Source: Sycobia sp. Sy_11
Lineage: Eukaryota > Arthropoda > Insecta > Hymenoptera > Epichrysomallidae
Assembly (NCBI GenBank): GCA_018907035.1
Contig: JACCIC010000285.1
Location: forward strand, 62,001 to 126,000
Reading direction: 5' to 3'
DNA length: 64,000 nt
Made by a program: the position numbers and the translations under genes. Below are positions 12,647 to 23,382 of this stretch, in pieces. The notes below the pieces were generated by a model. That model saw nothing but the letters and a program-made list of their open reading frames with translations. It had not been told where the DNA came from and did no database searches. Position 1 is the stretch's first letter; each line of letters begins with the position of its first letter.

Positions 12647-13412
12647 AAGAGATAATGAGGAGAGATTGCCGTTGCCATATACGAAAGGTTCGATGATTTT
12701 TGAGCGCCGGGAACGTGCGCCCTCAACAGGCTCAACTGCTACACTAACGCGCCAACGCGACGTCACAGCTACGTCAGCATAAATTAGTGTGCGCATTTGC
12801 CTACGTCACGGACTGTGACATAGGCAATAAATATATATAGATATAGCTGTACGCTTCTGTTCAATGCGACGTTGTTGTTTTCCTTTGAATTATACAGAGG
12901 CTAAGCCAAATAATATCTAATATGCGCACGAGCATCAGAAAGCAATTCAGATCTAAACTCCCATGCTAACTTCATAATGCAGACGAATTTTTGATTCTGC
13001 AGAAAATCAACACTTTCCTTTCTGCCATTGTAGAAATTTCAAATTGACTGTTATGATTTTGTGCTAAAATGAATATTCCATAATTAGTTTAAAAAATTTA
13101 ATTTTAATATTTTATGCTTATATTATATTGTAGTAAATAACGCGTAGGAACAAAAAGAGAAAATTCATTATTTGTCTCCAATATTAAACATATAAATAAT
13201 AATATAAATAAAAAAAAGGAAATTCTTGCAGTTAAATGCCAAAATAAAATAAAATAAAAGTATAGAAGTTAAAAAGTTATACGTTATCTAAATTATAACT
13301 ACAAGATATAAGATTTACATTGTATAACCTTTTATAATAGGATAGCATTTGAAGTTTTGTATTTTCTACAATATGCATTATTAATAAAAATATATATAAG
13401 TATTTTAAATAA
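12647..13412 (+). repeat. Further, more diverged copy of the palindromic repeat family
   Basis: A plus-strand copy starting GAGATAATGAGGAGAGATTG immediately outside the right arm. It carries the GC-rich head and much of the tail but has more substitutions and deletions than the arms, including a broken form of the hairpin. It is probably an older insertion. Confidence 0.7.
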
Positions 13413-14440
13413 TTATAAGTAATTATTTTCAAAAAAGTTTTTGAAAATAATTGAATAAAAAATTATAGATGAGCTCAATGTATAAAACTTATTTTCCATG
13501 CAATTTTTCTCTATAAGAAAAAAATAAAAGCGAACCAAAAGATCCGCTTAAAAAAGAAATTGCAGAAAAAAAAATGATGAAAAAAAATTTGTGAGATAAA
13601 AAAATTGATAAAAATCAAACCAGATTTAAAAAAAAGCAAGAAAAAAATCGCAGAAAAAAATTAGTTAAAAATGTTTTAAAAAATGTTTTAATAAAACCGA
13701 TTTCAAAAAATAGATTGAAATAACATTAGTTTTCAAAAATGTAAAAAAGTACGAAATATCGATAGACTACTGCCGTAGAATAAACTAATTATTATCTCTG
13801 ACTAAACTAAGAGTCTAAAAATTCGTATACATGATGTTATTTGTGAGGAGACATACAAAATGTACTTAGCCATTCGTTTTAATGGACCTTCTTTGTCAGC
13901 TATAATTTTGTTATACAATTTATTTTTTATTAAGGTATTTCGGAATATTTCCGAAAAATATTTTATATGAATATTGTTCTTATATACGAACATTTGTTTT
14001 TTTTTCTATGAAAAGGTTTACATATATAAATATTGTTAGTTTACTGATTAAAAATCTCCCAATGTATTATTATTAGTTAAAATAATAGTAATAAACGGCA
14101 TTAATAAATAGAATAAAATTTATGTTTTATATAAACTTGTTTGATTGATAGATCTTTTAAAAATAAAAATTTTATATACAGCTGGTTCCGTTAACTATTT
14201 TAGAAGCTATAATGTTTAGAAACAACCGTCGGAGATCTTTTTGGATCTGCAAGTATCGCCGGACCACTTTGGGGTACAAGAATCTGACAAAAGGAGTTTT
14301 TTATTACATTTGGCATGAGGGTACAGTAGCCTTATTACAAATATTGTTCGGGCATTTTCGACAATATTATCGGACTAAGTCCTTTTTAATCAACTCTACA
14401 AATCAAAAAGTCATCAACGCCTAAAAAGAAGTTCATTGAT
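13413..14440 (+). repeat. Dispersed repeat, copy 2, with A-rich insert
   Basis: Second copy of the repeat at 9280-9680. Matching pieces are near 13435-13530 and 14080-14300. The intervening 13530-14080 is A-rich with many runs of A and no recognisable feature. A 70-codon open frame at 14212-14424 lies in the shared part but is broken in the other copy, so I do not call a gene. Confidence 0.5.
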
Positions 14441-14649
14441 ATAGTTAAATTGGGACGTTTTGCACTGACTCCTAAAAATCATTTTCCCCCTTTAAGCGCC
14501 ACAGTAATAGTCTATCGATATTACGTACTTTTCTTTTTACCTTTATTTGAATTAATTTTATTTCAACTTATTTTTTTATTTTTTGGAACTAATTTTTTCT
14601 TGATTTTATCTTATGTTTGTAACGCGAAAAAAGCAGGATATATTAGGTT

Positions 14650-15360
14650 GTTACCGTGATCAAAATTATTATAATTATAACGTTATTATATACAAATCAT
14701 TATAACAGTTAGATATATATACACGAAACGATTTCTATAAATAAACAAACAAACACAAACATAGAGTAGAATAGGTAGAATAAATTAATCGTATATTAGT
14801 TTAACCAATAGGAATAATATTACCGTATTTTAAAATAAACAATAACCAATCAGATTTTTGTTAACGTACTTTTACCATGTATAAAAGTGCGCTAAATTTA
14901 GCCAAGAACACGGTTCGTTTTCGGCACTCGTCGAGGAAGGATACCTCCCGAGTGACGAAGGGAGCTGTCATTTACCGACCGACAAATTCTGTATTTTTTT
15001 GGGTGAAAACTCTCTCACGAGGCCAAAGGAAGAACACCTTTACTCGTAAAGAAAGGGTGAAAGATTACCGACCCAGAAAGCCGTCGGGAGACAAAATTCT
15101 AATCGAGCTAATTTAATTCGTCGAAAAGGCGCTCCTTTTCGTCGAATTAAACTACCAGACGGCTATTAATCATGAGGCGCCCTCGGATTAATACCAGACC
15201 GACCGGCGACCGAAAATTTGCAAGTCATCATAACGTTGATCGACTTAATATTATAAATATACGAATTAAATTCTGTAAAATAAATCGAAAGAAAACGGAG
15301 TCTTGCTAAGGAATAATAAATGCTTATTCCTAAGTAAAGCACCGAACTTTTTTCTATCAC
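14650..15360 (+). repeat. LTR-like region upstream of a gypsy element
   Basis: The region precedes gypsy-type coding relics in the same orientation and has a promoter-like layout: TATAAAAG at 14879, followed about 30 bases later by a GC-richer, stop-poor stretch resembling a transcribed R/U5 segment, and poly(A)-type AATAAA motifs further on. It contains a 40-base near-palindrome at 15112-15151. I could not find a second LTR copy, terminal TG/CA limits or a convincing primer-binding site, so the boundaries are approximate. Confidence 0.4.
14879..14886 (+). promoter_or_regulatory. TATA box candidate in the LTR-like region
   Basis: TATAAAAG with a GC-richer segment starting about 25-30 bases downstream, as expected for an RNA polymerase II start site in a gypsy LTR. 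No transcript evidence is available. Confidence 0.4.
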
Positions 15361-15779
15361 TGGCTAAGGCCCACCTTAGCGCGATATAAAAAAGAGAAAA
15401 GGATTTATTGCGATAGAGCGGCAAAAACTCCGTGTAAATAGATGGGTCGCTTATGTAAATATAATAAATAGAAAGAAGAACCGTTTAAGTAAATATAGTA
15501 AATAAAGCGAGATAATTACTGAGTCAAGGCCGTGTGAATTCGTGGAAATGTAGATAAGCCAATTAACTAATAGACATAATATAAAATAAATTGAAGGCGC
15601 GAGTAATTAATTTGCGAATCATTATTTTTTGTTTCAGGGTATCTACAGCGAAATCCCGATAGAATAAGAATTACTATTATTATTATTTTTTGTTGTTGTA
15701 TAAATTATAAGACAATATATTTTGTTATTTTTTTTAAAACATAAAAAAAACGAGTCTCAAGTTATTCACCCGAAAACCC

Positions 15780-15979
15780 GTCCTGATACGTTCTTCCCTC
15801 CGAATCAGCAAAGAACGAGGACACGACCGATTTAAATGCACAAACGCGAGAAAGCTATTCTGTTCATACTGCGGTAAGGACGGAATATTCACTCGTGACT
15901 GCAACTGCCATGTACAGGGAAATGCAAAAAGGGCCGGTCCTGTAATGCAGCAGGCCCGGCCCGAAAACAAAACTACGAA
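15780..15979 (+). pseudogene. Gypsy gag C-terminal relic with zinc knuckle
   Basis: A frame ending at about 15979 encodes a basic, Gln/Arg-rich tail with one zinc-knuckle-like segment at 15861-15902, reading C-S-Y-C-G-K-D-G-I-F-T-R-D-C. The family pattern is C-x2-C-x4-H-x4-C, used by the nucleocapsid to bind genomic RNA. The metal-binding His is replaced by Ile here, so the knuckle is broken. The capsid part of gag is missing: only about 400 non-coding bases separate this relic from the LTR-like region. It is immediately followed by the protease frame. Confidence 0.5.
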
Positions 15980-16006
15980 CTAGACATCCGATTATTCATC
16001 AAAGTA

Positions 16007-16321
16007 ATGATAGGTGACTATGAGATAAATAGACTTATCGATACGGGATCCGTTAGCTCATACGTAAGTAAACAAATTGCCGAAGTCCGTTTACGTTATG
16101 GCTTTCAAAACAAGGAAATCCGTAGAATAGCCGTATTTGCCGACGGCTCCGAAACGAGATTAGGTGATTTAAATTCGGGGCAGGTATATATAAAAGGATT
16201 ACGGCTTTTTCAAGATTTCCTGATATTGAACACTTTTAATCAACCAATGCTTCTGGGAATGGATGCATTAAGAAAATTAAATATGGAAGTTCGAATAAAT
16301 AATCGAATTATTTTCAAATAA
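16007..16321 (+). pseudogene. Gypsy retropepsin-like aspartic protease
   Basis: This 104-codon frame has the retroviral-type aspartic protease signature: the catalytic L-I-D-T-G-S at residues 10-15 and the hydrophobic M-L-L-G-M-D-A-L flap-side motif at residues 84-91. In the family this enzyme works as a dimer to cut the Gag-Pol polyprotein in the particle. The frame ends with TAA at 16319-16321. The reverse-transcriptase frame then continues in another phase with no stop-codon readthrough logic, so a frameshift mutation has probably separated them. The domain itself is nearly intact. It is part of the element 15780-17773. Confidence 0.7.
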
Positions 16322-17773
16322 AAAATGCAATAACCGATCATATTTGTGAAATAGAAGACAGTGGTTTAACACACTTACAGCCACATGAAAAAATAATAAT
16401 GGACAAATTTATTGCTGAAGAAAAACAAAAGTTAGAAAACACAAAAGGACCAACGCCATTGTTGCAACACAAAATTATATTGGAAGAAACTACTCCAATT
16501 AAACAGAAATATCGACCACAGAATCCGATTATGCAAAATATCATAAATTCGGAAGTTGATAAAATGCTGCTAGAAGGTGTAATCCAACCGTCCAGCAGTC
16601 CATGGAGCGAGCTCCTATCCTGATGGTAAAAAAGAAAAATGGCGAGGATCGTTTTTGCGTAGACTTTCGGAAAATTAATAAAGTCACGAAAAAAGATGCA
16701 TACCTATTACCGCAAATCAACGCCATTTTAGATAAATTAACAGAAGCCAAATATCTATCTACCATTGATTTAAAAAGTGGCTACTGGCAGGTAGCACTTA
16801 GACCAGAAAGTCGACCGATTACCGCATTTACCGTCCCTGGCAAGGGATTATCTGAATGCACTGTCATGCCCTTTGGCTTACACTCCGCACCTGTAACATT
16901 CCAGCGATTATTGGATCAGGTGATTACCGCCGAAATGGCCCCAAATGTTTTTGTATACCTGGATGACATTGTCATCATTTCAAAAACCATTGAAGACTAT
17001 TTAAAAATATTAAAAGATTGTTTCAACGTCTAAGAAACGCCAAATTAAAACCGAATTTCGAAAAATGCAATTTTGTCCGTCAACAACTTAAATATCTAGG
17101 TCACATTGTAGATAAAGATGGTCTGCACACCGATCCAGAAAAAACTGCAGCCGTCGCTAATTTATCTCCGCCTAGAAATTCAAAAGAAATTCAAAGATTT
17201 ATGGGACTAATTTCATGGTACCGACGATTTCTAAAAGATATTTCCAATGTTGCTGCTCCTCTACATAAACTAATAAAGAAAAAAACGAAATGGGAATGGG
17301 AAGAAACACAGCAAAAAGCATTTGATGGAATTAAAACATTATTAACAAAAGCACCGATCCTTGCCTGCCCAGACTGGGAAAAACCGTTCGTTCTCCAGAC
17401 TGATGTAAGCACAGAAGGACTAGGAGCCACCCTTACCCAGCCCTACGAAAAAGTAGAACGTATTATTGCTTATGCTAGTCGCACTCTCACGCCAGCAGAA
17501 AAAAATTATTCTGCAACTGAGCTTGAGTGTTTGGCCATAAAATGGGGCATCTGGAAATTCCGGGACTATCTAGAAGGGTACCATTTTATTGTATTTACCG
17601 ATCGCCAGTTTTTAAAATGGTTAAACGAGATAGAAAATCCATCAGTACGTTTAGCCAGATGGGCCCTCGAACTTAGTCAATACGATTTTGAAATTAAATA
17701 TCGGCCAGGCAACGATAATCTGCTCGCCGTCACCCTGTCTCTGCCTAGAAAACTATATATACAGCGCTGGTAA
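16322..17773 (+). pseudogene. Gypsy reverse transcriptase-RNase H, frameshifted, integrase lost
   Basis: Three successive frames together give the order of a Ty3/gypsy pol. An N-terminal 'thumb-fingers' lead-in (16330-16605) comes first. The palm follows (16602-17033), with the DLKSGYWQV segment and catalytic Y-L-D-D at 16956-16967. Connection and RNase H (17018-17773) complete it, with the acidic residues visible in TDVSTEGLGA, ATELECLA and FTDRQ. Frame changes lie at about 16607 and 17017. After the RNase H the frame runs into TAA at 17771-17773, and no integrase zinc finger, D,D35E core or 3' LTR is found. The element is therefore 3'-truncated and cannot transpose by itself. The family copies RNA into DNA in cytoplasmic particles. 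It has no env-like gene here. Confidence 0.85.
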
Positions 17774-18682
17774 CTTACCTGGACTTTTTGTATCGCCACT
17801 ATAACGTAGAGATCGTGGTAGAATAAATTACTCAACGTCGCCAAGATACCTTCCACCTTGATCGGAAATAAATAATATAATTTATTTATATTATTTTTAT
17901 TATTATTAAAATAATGTTTTCCGCCACTATTTTGTCTCTTCAGTTAAATTAAAGTATAATAGGATTTATTTACTTGATAATAATAATCCCATTACTCAGC
18001 CCTCAGTTTTGTTTACTGTCTGTATTTAATTTTAAATAAAAAATTATTAATAAATAAATAAATAGATATGAAATTAAATATATCATTATATAATATTCTA
18101 GAAACACCGTGGAGTTAGCAGGGTCCAATATCACTATGTTAGGAATATAATAATGCGAAGGAAAAAATAAATTATGATATTTTTAAAATCAAACTCTTGG
18201 TTAATCTTATTCAAATAAATATCTAACAATTTATTAATTTATAAAATTAACTATAATTTTATTTAGAATTAAAATCATTCAAATATGTTATTTTATTTAG
18301 TTAGATGCGTGTACCCACAATATCGTATTGAGCTAAAAATTACATATAATATAATATAGTATCACTGAAACAAGATAATTTTAATAATATAAATAATCAG
18401 ATAACTTAAATGTAATTATTGCGTATTATAAATTTAAGTAGTTTAATTTTCTGACAGTAGGTGGCTAACTAACGTACAAGAGTAGATGCTCTATGTACGT
18501 TGTCTTGTTTTAGATAATCTGTATCTACGCCATAGACTTATATATTAGACCGCACGCTCTAGGAACTTAATTAAAGCATAAATCAAAGCGAAACATTTAT
18601 ACAGGAGTTGTGCTGTCTCTTTTATACAAGCAAGGAACTGTGGAGAAAAGGAAAGTAGGGGAATAGTAGTAGTAGAAATATA
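17774..18682. other. AT-rich spacer between gypsy and mariner
   Basis: I find no gene here. The first 100 bases may be remnant gypsy sequence. A stem-loop lies at 18471-18501: AACGTACA plus AGAG pairs with CTCT plus TGTACGTT, with a one-base bulge. Confidence 0.5.
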
Positions 18683-19968
18683 TCAGGTATGTGAATAAGT
18701 CTTCCCCGTTTTTTTTCAAATTTTGAGACTTTATTGTGAAATAATGGTTACAAATGAATTATTGAAAGTATTGGCCATCGCTAGCTACAACTTTTTCCCA
18801 TCTTTCTGGCAACATACGAATCCCGTTGCGAAAAAATTCGACCGGTTTGGCCTCTATCCAGTCATCCACCCATTTTTTGGCTTCCTCGTAGGAATGGAAG
18901 TGTTGGTCAGCCAGGCCATGCGTTATCGATCTGAAGAGATGGTAATCAGACGGAGCAACGTCTGGACTATACGGCGGGTGGGGTAGGACTTCCCATTTGA
19001 GCGTTTCTAAGTATGTTTTCACCGGCGGTGCAACATGTGGGCAAGCATTGTCATGTTGCAAAATAACTTTGTTGTGCCTGTCGGAGTATTGTGGCCGTTT
19101 TTCTCGCAGTGCGTGGCTCAAACGCATCAATTGTCGTCGATAGACCTCGCCTGTGATCCTTTCATTCGGTTTCAGAAGCTCATAGTAAACCACACCTAGC
19201 TGGTCCCACCATATACAGAGCATGAGCTTGGCGCCATGAATATTTGGCTTGGCCGTCGATGATGATGCATGGCCGGGTAGTCCCCATGATTTTCTTCGCT
19301 TCGGATTATCGTAACGTATCCACTTTTCATCGCCAGTCACGATAAGATGCAGAAAACCCTTTCTTTTATGTCGCTGAAGCAGCTGTTCGCAAGTGAAAAA
19401 ACGCCGTTCGACGTCTCTCAGCTTCAGTTCGTACGGCACCCAATTTCCTTGCTTTTGGATCATTCCCATGGCTTTCAAACGCTTGGAAATGGTTGTTCGG
19501 TCAACTCCCAATGCTTCAGCAAGTTCTTCTTGCGTTTGACAAGAATCTTCATCAAGCAAAGTCGCCAATTCTCGATCTTCAAAGATTTGCGGCCGCCCGG
19601 AACGCTCCTTGTCTTCCACGTCGAAATCACCGCTTTTGAAGCGTCGAAACCATCCGCGAACACTTGAATCATCGATACAACCTTCTCCAGAAGCCTCCTG
19701 AAGCAATCAATGCGTCTCGGCAGCAGATTTCTTCAAATTGAACCAGTAAAGTGAAACTTCCCGCAAATGACGTCGACTCGGCTCAAATTTCGACATTTTC
19801 ACGATATCAAAAATTTATGATGCGAAAAAATTTTAACTAATGTGTTAGTATGGAATTGTTGACATATGAATAAGCTTTGATTATGACATATGTAACCATT
19901 GAATACTCGCACAGTATTGGTGGCACCATCTCTTACAAAAAACGGGAAAGACTTATTCACACTCCTAA
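18683..19968 (-). mobile_element. Mariner copy 1 (1286 bp, TA target site)
   Basis: A complete mariner. About 30-bp inverted ends read TCAGGTATGTGAATAAGTCT on the left and the inverse TTAGGAGTGTGAATAAGTCT on the right, flanked by a TA duplication at 18681-18682 and 19969-19970. Its length of 1286 bp equals that of copy 2 at 39895-41180, and the two are nearly identical, so both are young. The transposase gene lies on the minus strand and has one nonsense codon. Confidence 0.95.
18759..19796 (-). pseudogene. Mariner transposase, copy 1, nonsense at codon 30
   Basis: A D,D34D mariner transposase of 345 codons (ATG at 19796). The enzyme cuts and pastes the element at TA sites, binding the terminal repeats through an N-terminal helix-turn-helix. 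Relative to the intact copy at 39971-41008, codon 30 is TGA instead of CGA (19707-19709), a C-to-T change at a CpG. It is the only visible truncating mutation. The catalytic aspartates lie in TGDEKW, HDNACPH and PSDYHLF. The second motif reads DNACPH where copy 2 has DNARPH, again a CpG-type change. WVPYEL, the mariner linker motif, is present. A full-length product cannot be made unless the stop is read through. Downstream methionines are far from the DNA-binding domain start. Confidence 0.9.
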
Positions 19969-20063
19969 TACTTTTCTAATATGTTTTCTGTAAGGCATTA
20001 ACAACAGATATCTAAATAGCAACATATAGGAAAACTTAAGTTAGTTACTTTAAGCCACCTGAA

Positions 20064-20424
20064 AAAGTTACTATTACCAACGAAGATAGACGGTTATGGA
20101 AGCGTAAAGCCCATAGGCACGCGGGTAACTATTGTCGGGGAACATTGATAATTAGTAATGTTCTCGGAAATCCAGGTGACGCTTATACAAATACCCCAGT
20201 TCCCCGGCCGTAACCGCCATTTATGAAATTTATATGCAGGATGTGCAATTCTAATAAAGAATAAATTCTGCAAAAACAGCTCCTGTATAGTCCAAGTAAT
20301 ATTGAATAAAAAAAATTATTTAATTATTAAAACGTGAATGTATTATCTTCACTGTTATTAATATCTACTTTGTAAATAGTAAAATACATGTCCCTGATGA
20401 AAATGGGTTGTTAACATTAAAAAT
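20064..20424 (+). repeat. Left inverted repeat of a 3.3-kb structure
   Basis: About 360 bases, starting near CAACGAAGATAGACGG (20078) and ending with GAAAATGGGTTGTTAACATT, are the reverse complement of 23028-23382 with some substitutions. No protein is encoded. It could be the long terminal repeat of a fold-back or other DNA transposon. Confidence 0.75.
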
Positions 20425-20852
20425 TCCGTGATAAAAAATGTTATTTTTAAAGAAATTAAGTATAATAAATAAGAAAGAACCTATAAGAACCAGAAAATAA
20501 ATTATAACTATACTCGAAGTTAATCGAAATGAAGTACGACCCTGCGAAAGGTTGAAGGATCTTATTCGTAAACTCTATTCTCCGTAACAATTAAACTCGC
20601 ATAACAGCGTTATTTCATATACCACGCTAGAGGCAGAATAATACCAGTTCGAACCTGTACCAATTAAGTCAAAATACCTAACAAATTAAGAGGTCTATGA
20701 AATCTCCAGTTAATTATCATTATTTTTTAACGAAGCTATACATTTCGTGTACTACATAACTAAATATACGTGAAAATGCATTACTATGCAAAATAGACAG
20801 TTTAAATTAAAAAACAGAGGTTGGAACAAAAACAATATAACTATTTATTCTT

Positions 20853-20855
<3 letters not shown>

Positions 20856-20929
<74 letters not shown>
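20856..20929. repeat. Compound (CT)n-(AT)n microsatellite
   Basis: About 16 CT units followed directly by about 20 AT units. Confidence 0.95.
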
Positions 20930-20930
<1 letters not shown>

Positions 20931-21146
20931 CATTTATGGGATTACATTATCACATATATTATTATTAGTTATCCATGTATAGTACAAATAATAATTTTAT
21001 TTCATTTGAAAAAAAATCATTCGATCGACCGGAATCGGAAATACGACCCTGTGTTTCATAAGTTGATGTATTTTCTACTACATACAGATTCTACATAAAC
21101 AAGGTGCTAACTGATATACTGACATCGGTTTATAATAAATTTTACA

Positions 21147-21247
21147 TGAATTGAGCATCGCGCTTCTTAAGTCGCGTTTAAATATTTGTTTTCCCAATGT
21201 GATACTTTTTTACATGCTTATAGTAGTCATCATGAATAAAATCATTA
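21147..21247 (+). repeat. Inner inverted repeat, left copy
   Basis: Reverse complement of 21535-21633: both contain AGTCGCGTTTAAATATTTG and ATAGTAGTCAT-type words. It is nested inside the larger inverted repeat, and an (AT)n run lies between the two copies. Confidence 0.65.
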
Positions 21248-21344
21248 ATAAAACCAACAATTCAATAAAAATGTTCTAGAAATGATTGGGCCTATATGTT
21301 GACAATGTGCAAATGACAATAATTTGCTATTTTTTCTTAAAGGT

Positions 21345-21346
<2 letters not shown>

Positions 21347-21399
<53 letters not shown>
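21347..21399. repeat. (AT)n microsatellite
   Basis: Nearly perfect AT run between the two inner inverted repeats. Confidence 0.9.
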
Positions 21400-21534
21400 A
21401 ACGGAATATTATTGTTCAATTACTGTATATGTAATGTTCTATTTACACATACAAGTTACACGAGCGCGCGTGCAGAGTCAACATACAGGTCAAATCCTTT
21501 CTACTACATATTTTAATGGATTGTTGATTTTATG

Positions 21535-21633
21535 AATGATTTTTATTCATTATGACTACTATAAAGCATTTAAAAGTATCGCATTGTGAACAAAATATTT
21601 AAACGCGACTGAATAAGTGCGATACTCAATTCG
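21535..21633 (-). repeat. Inner inverted repeat, right copy
   Basis: Partner of 21147-21247, in opposite orientation. Confidence 0.65.
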
Positions 21634-21778
21634 TGTATTTTATTACGAACCCCATACTAGTACATTAGTTACATAATTGGTATACGTATAATCTGTAGCG
21701 TAGTGGATAATTCATTTTGTAGCATAGTGGATAATGCATTAGCTTGACATAGAGAGATTACGCAGAATATATATACAT

Positions 21779-21912
<134 letters not shown>

Positions 21913-22215
21913 TAAATGAAATAATTTAATTATTTGAATAAATTAATTTAATTAATTAAATTAAAGTACTTACCTATGTTCAGAACTATGTGCACAACTT
22001 ATAGGAAACAGTTAACAGTTTTGGATACAATTAATAGTTTGCAAGCTATTGATGAAATAGAAAAAAAGGCTTTTCTTACTATTATGTAATAATTAAACCT
22101 GTTCCCGGTTTATTATGATCCCGAAAATTTATGCTTTTATTACACGCTTCCTGATCTAGAATTTTATGAAAAAAAATTGATATTTCAAAAATGTTGGCAA
22201 TTCGCACATGTTTTA

Positions 22216-22251
22216 CCTAATTTGCCTGAACTAAAAATCAGGCAAATTAGG
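22216..22251. other. Perfect 14-bp hairpin
   Basis: CCTAATTTGCCTGA pairs without mismatch with TCAGGCAAATTAGG around an eight-base A-rich loop. No U-run or gene end is nearby, so a role as terminator or precursor RNA is not supported. Confidence 0.8.
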
Positions 22252-22657
22252 CAAGTAGAAAAAATATAAGAGAAACGTTAGAAATAATTTATCCAGATGA
22301 ACTTTGAGCGAATTCTAATGATATTCGAAACCATACGTAATTTTTTTAACATTATAAAATGAAACTAACCTTTCGGTATTTTTCGGGAATCGATGAAACC
22401 ATAAAAATGGATCCTTTTTTTGAGTTTCGGCAATTATAATAAGCACAGAATTGACGGACAGGCATGATTTATTCTTATATTATATTGGATAAATTTATCA
22501 ATTACGTATCGGAAATAATATGCTACGAATAATTAAAATAAAATACTTTTCTAAAATACTATGTAAATGCTACAATAGATACTTCACTATACATTAATAA
22601 TTTAACATACTGTTCGCGCTTTGTATATTAACAGCTGATTTATATGCATTATATGTA

Positions 22658-22662
<5 letters not shown>

Positions 22663-22704
<42 letters not shown>
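22663..22704. repeat. (AT)n microsatellite
   Basis: About 20 TA units. Confidence 0.9.
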
Positions 22705-22705
<1 letters not shown>

Positions 22706-23027
22706 CGAAAGTTTATATATTATCCCTCTTGAAAATGTATTAATAAGGTTAATTTAAATTTATTGAAAATTTATTTCATCTCCACGACGTATCATAATTC
22801 TAAAATTTTTGATTAAAATTTATTTAATCATACTTAAATTAATAAACTTGAGTGACTATAATTAATTTTATTTTAATAGACTGTTAAAATTTTCTTGCAA
22901 GTTTATGAAAACAAAAATTAATTTAAAAAATTGAAGTTCATTATTTCAATTATTTTTGGATAAATTTTGATATAAAATTTCGGAATGAAAAGCGTGAAAG
23001 GAAATAAAAAAATTTTCAAAGAATTTG

Positions 23028-23382
23028 AATTAATGTTAACAACCCATTTTCATCAGGGACATGTATTTTACTATTTACAAAGTAGATATTTATAACAGTG
23101 AAGATAATACATTCACGTTTTAATAATTAAATAATTTTTTTTATTCAATATTACTTGGACTATACAGGAGCTATTTTTGCAGAATTTATTCTTTATTAGA
23201 ATTGCACATCCTGCATATAAATTTCCTAAATGGCGGTTACGATCGGGGAACTAGGGTATTTGTATGAGCGCCACCTGGATTTCGGAGAACATTACTAATT
23301 ATCAATGTTCTCCGACAATAGTTACCCGTGTGCCTATGGGCTTTACGCTTCCATAACCGTCTATCTTTGTTGCTATTACTTT
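23028..23382 (-). repeat. Right inverted repeat of the 3.3-kb structure
   Basis: Partner of 20064-20424. The GC-richer outer half (TACCCGTGTGCCTATGGGCT) is as well kept as the AT-rich inner half. Confidence 0.75.

Noticed and set aside
14877..15116. 79-codon frame starting at the TATA-like box
   Set aside because: Its start lies on the promoter element itself. It is better explained as stop-poor LTR sequence.
19347..19667. 106-codon plus-strand frame, repeated at 40559-40879
   Set aside because: Antisense shadow of the mariner transposase. Its presence in both copies reflects element identity.
20640..20680. GTTCGAACC phrase resembling a tRNA B box
   Set aside because: No A box, acceptor stem or anticodon arm could be placed around it.
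20786..20968. Open frame rich in Ser-Leu and Tyr-Ile
   Set aside because: It is simply translation of the (CT)n and (AT)n microsatellites.
21286..21516. Open frame with Tyr-Ile repeats
   Set aside because: Most of it is an (AT)n run. The flanks show no coding signal.
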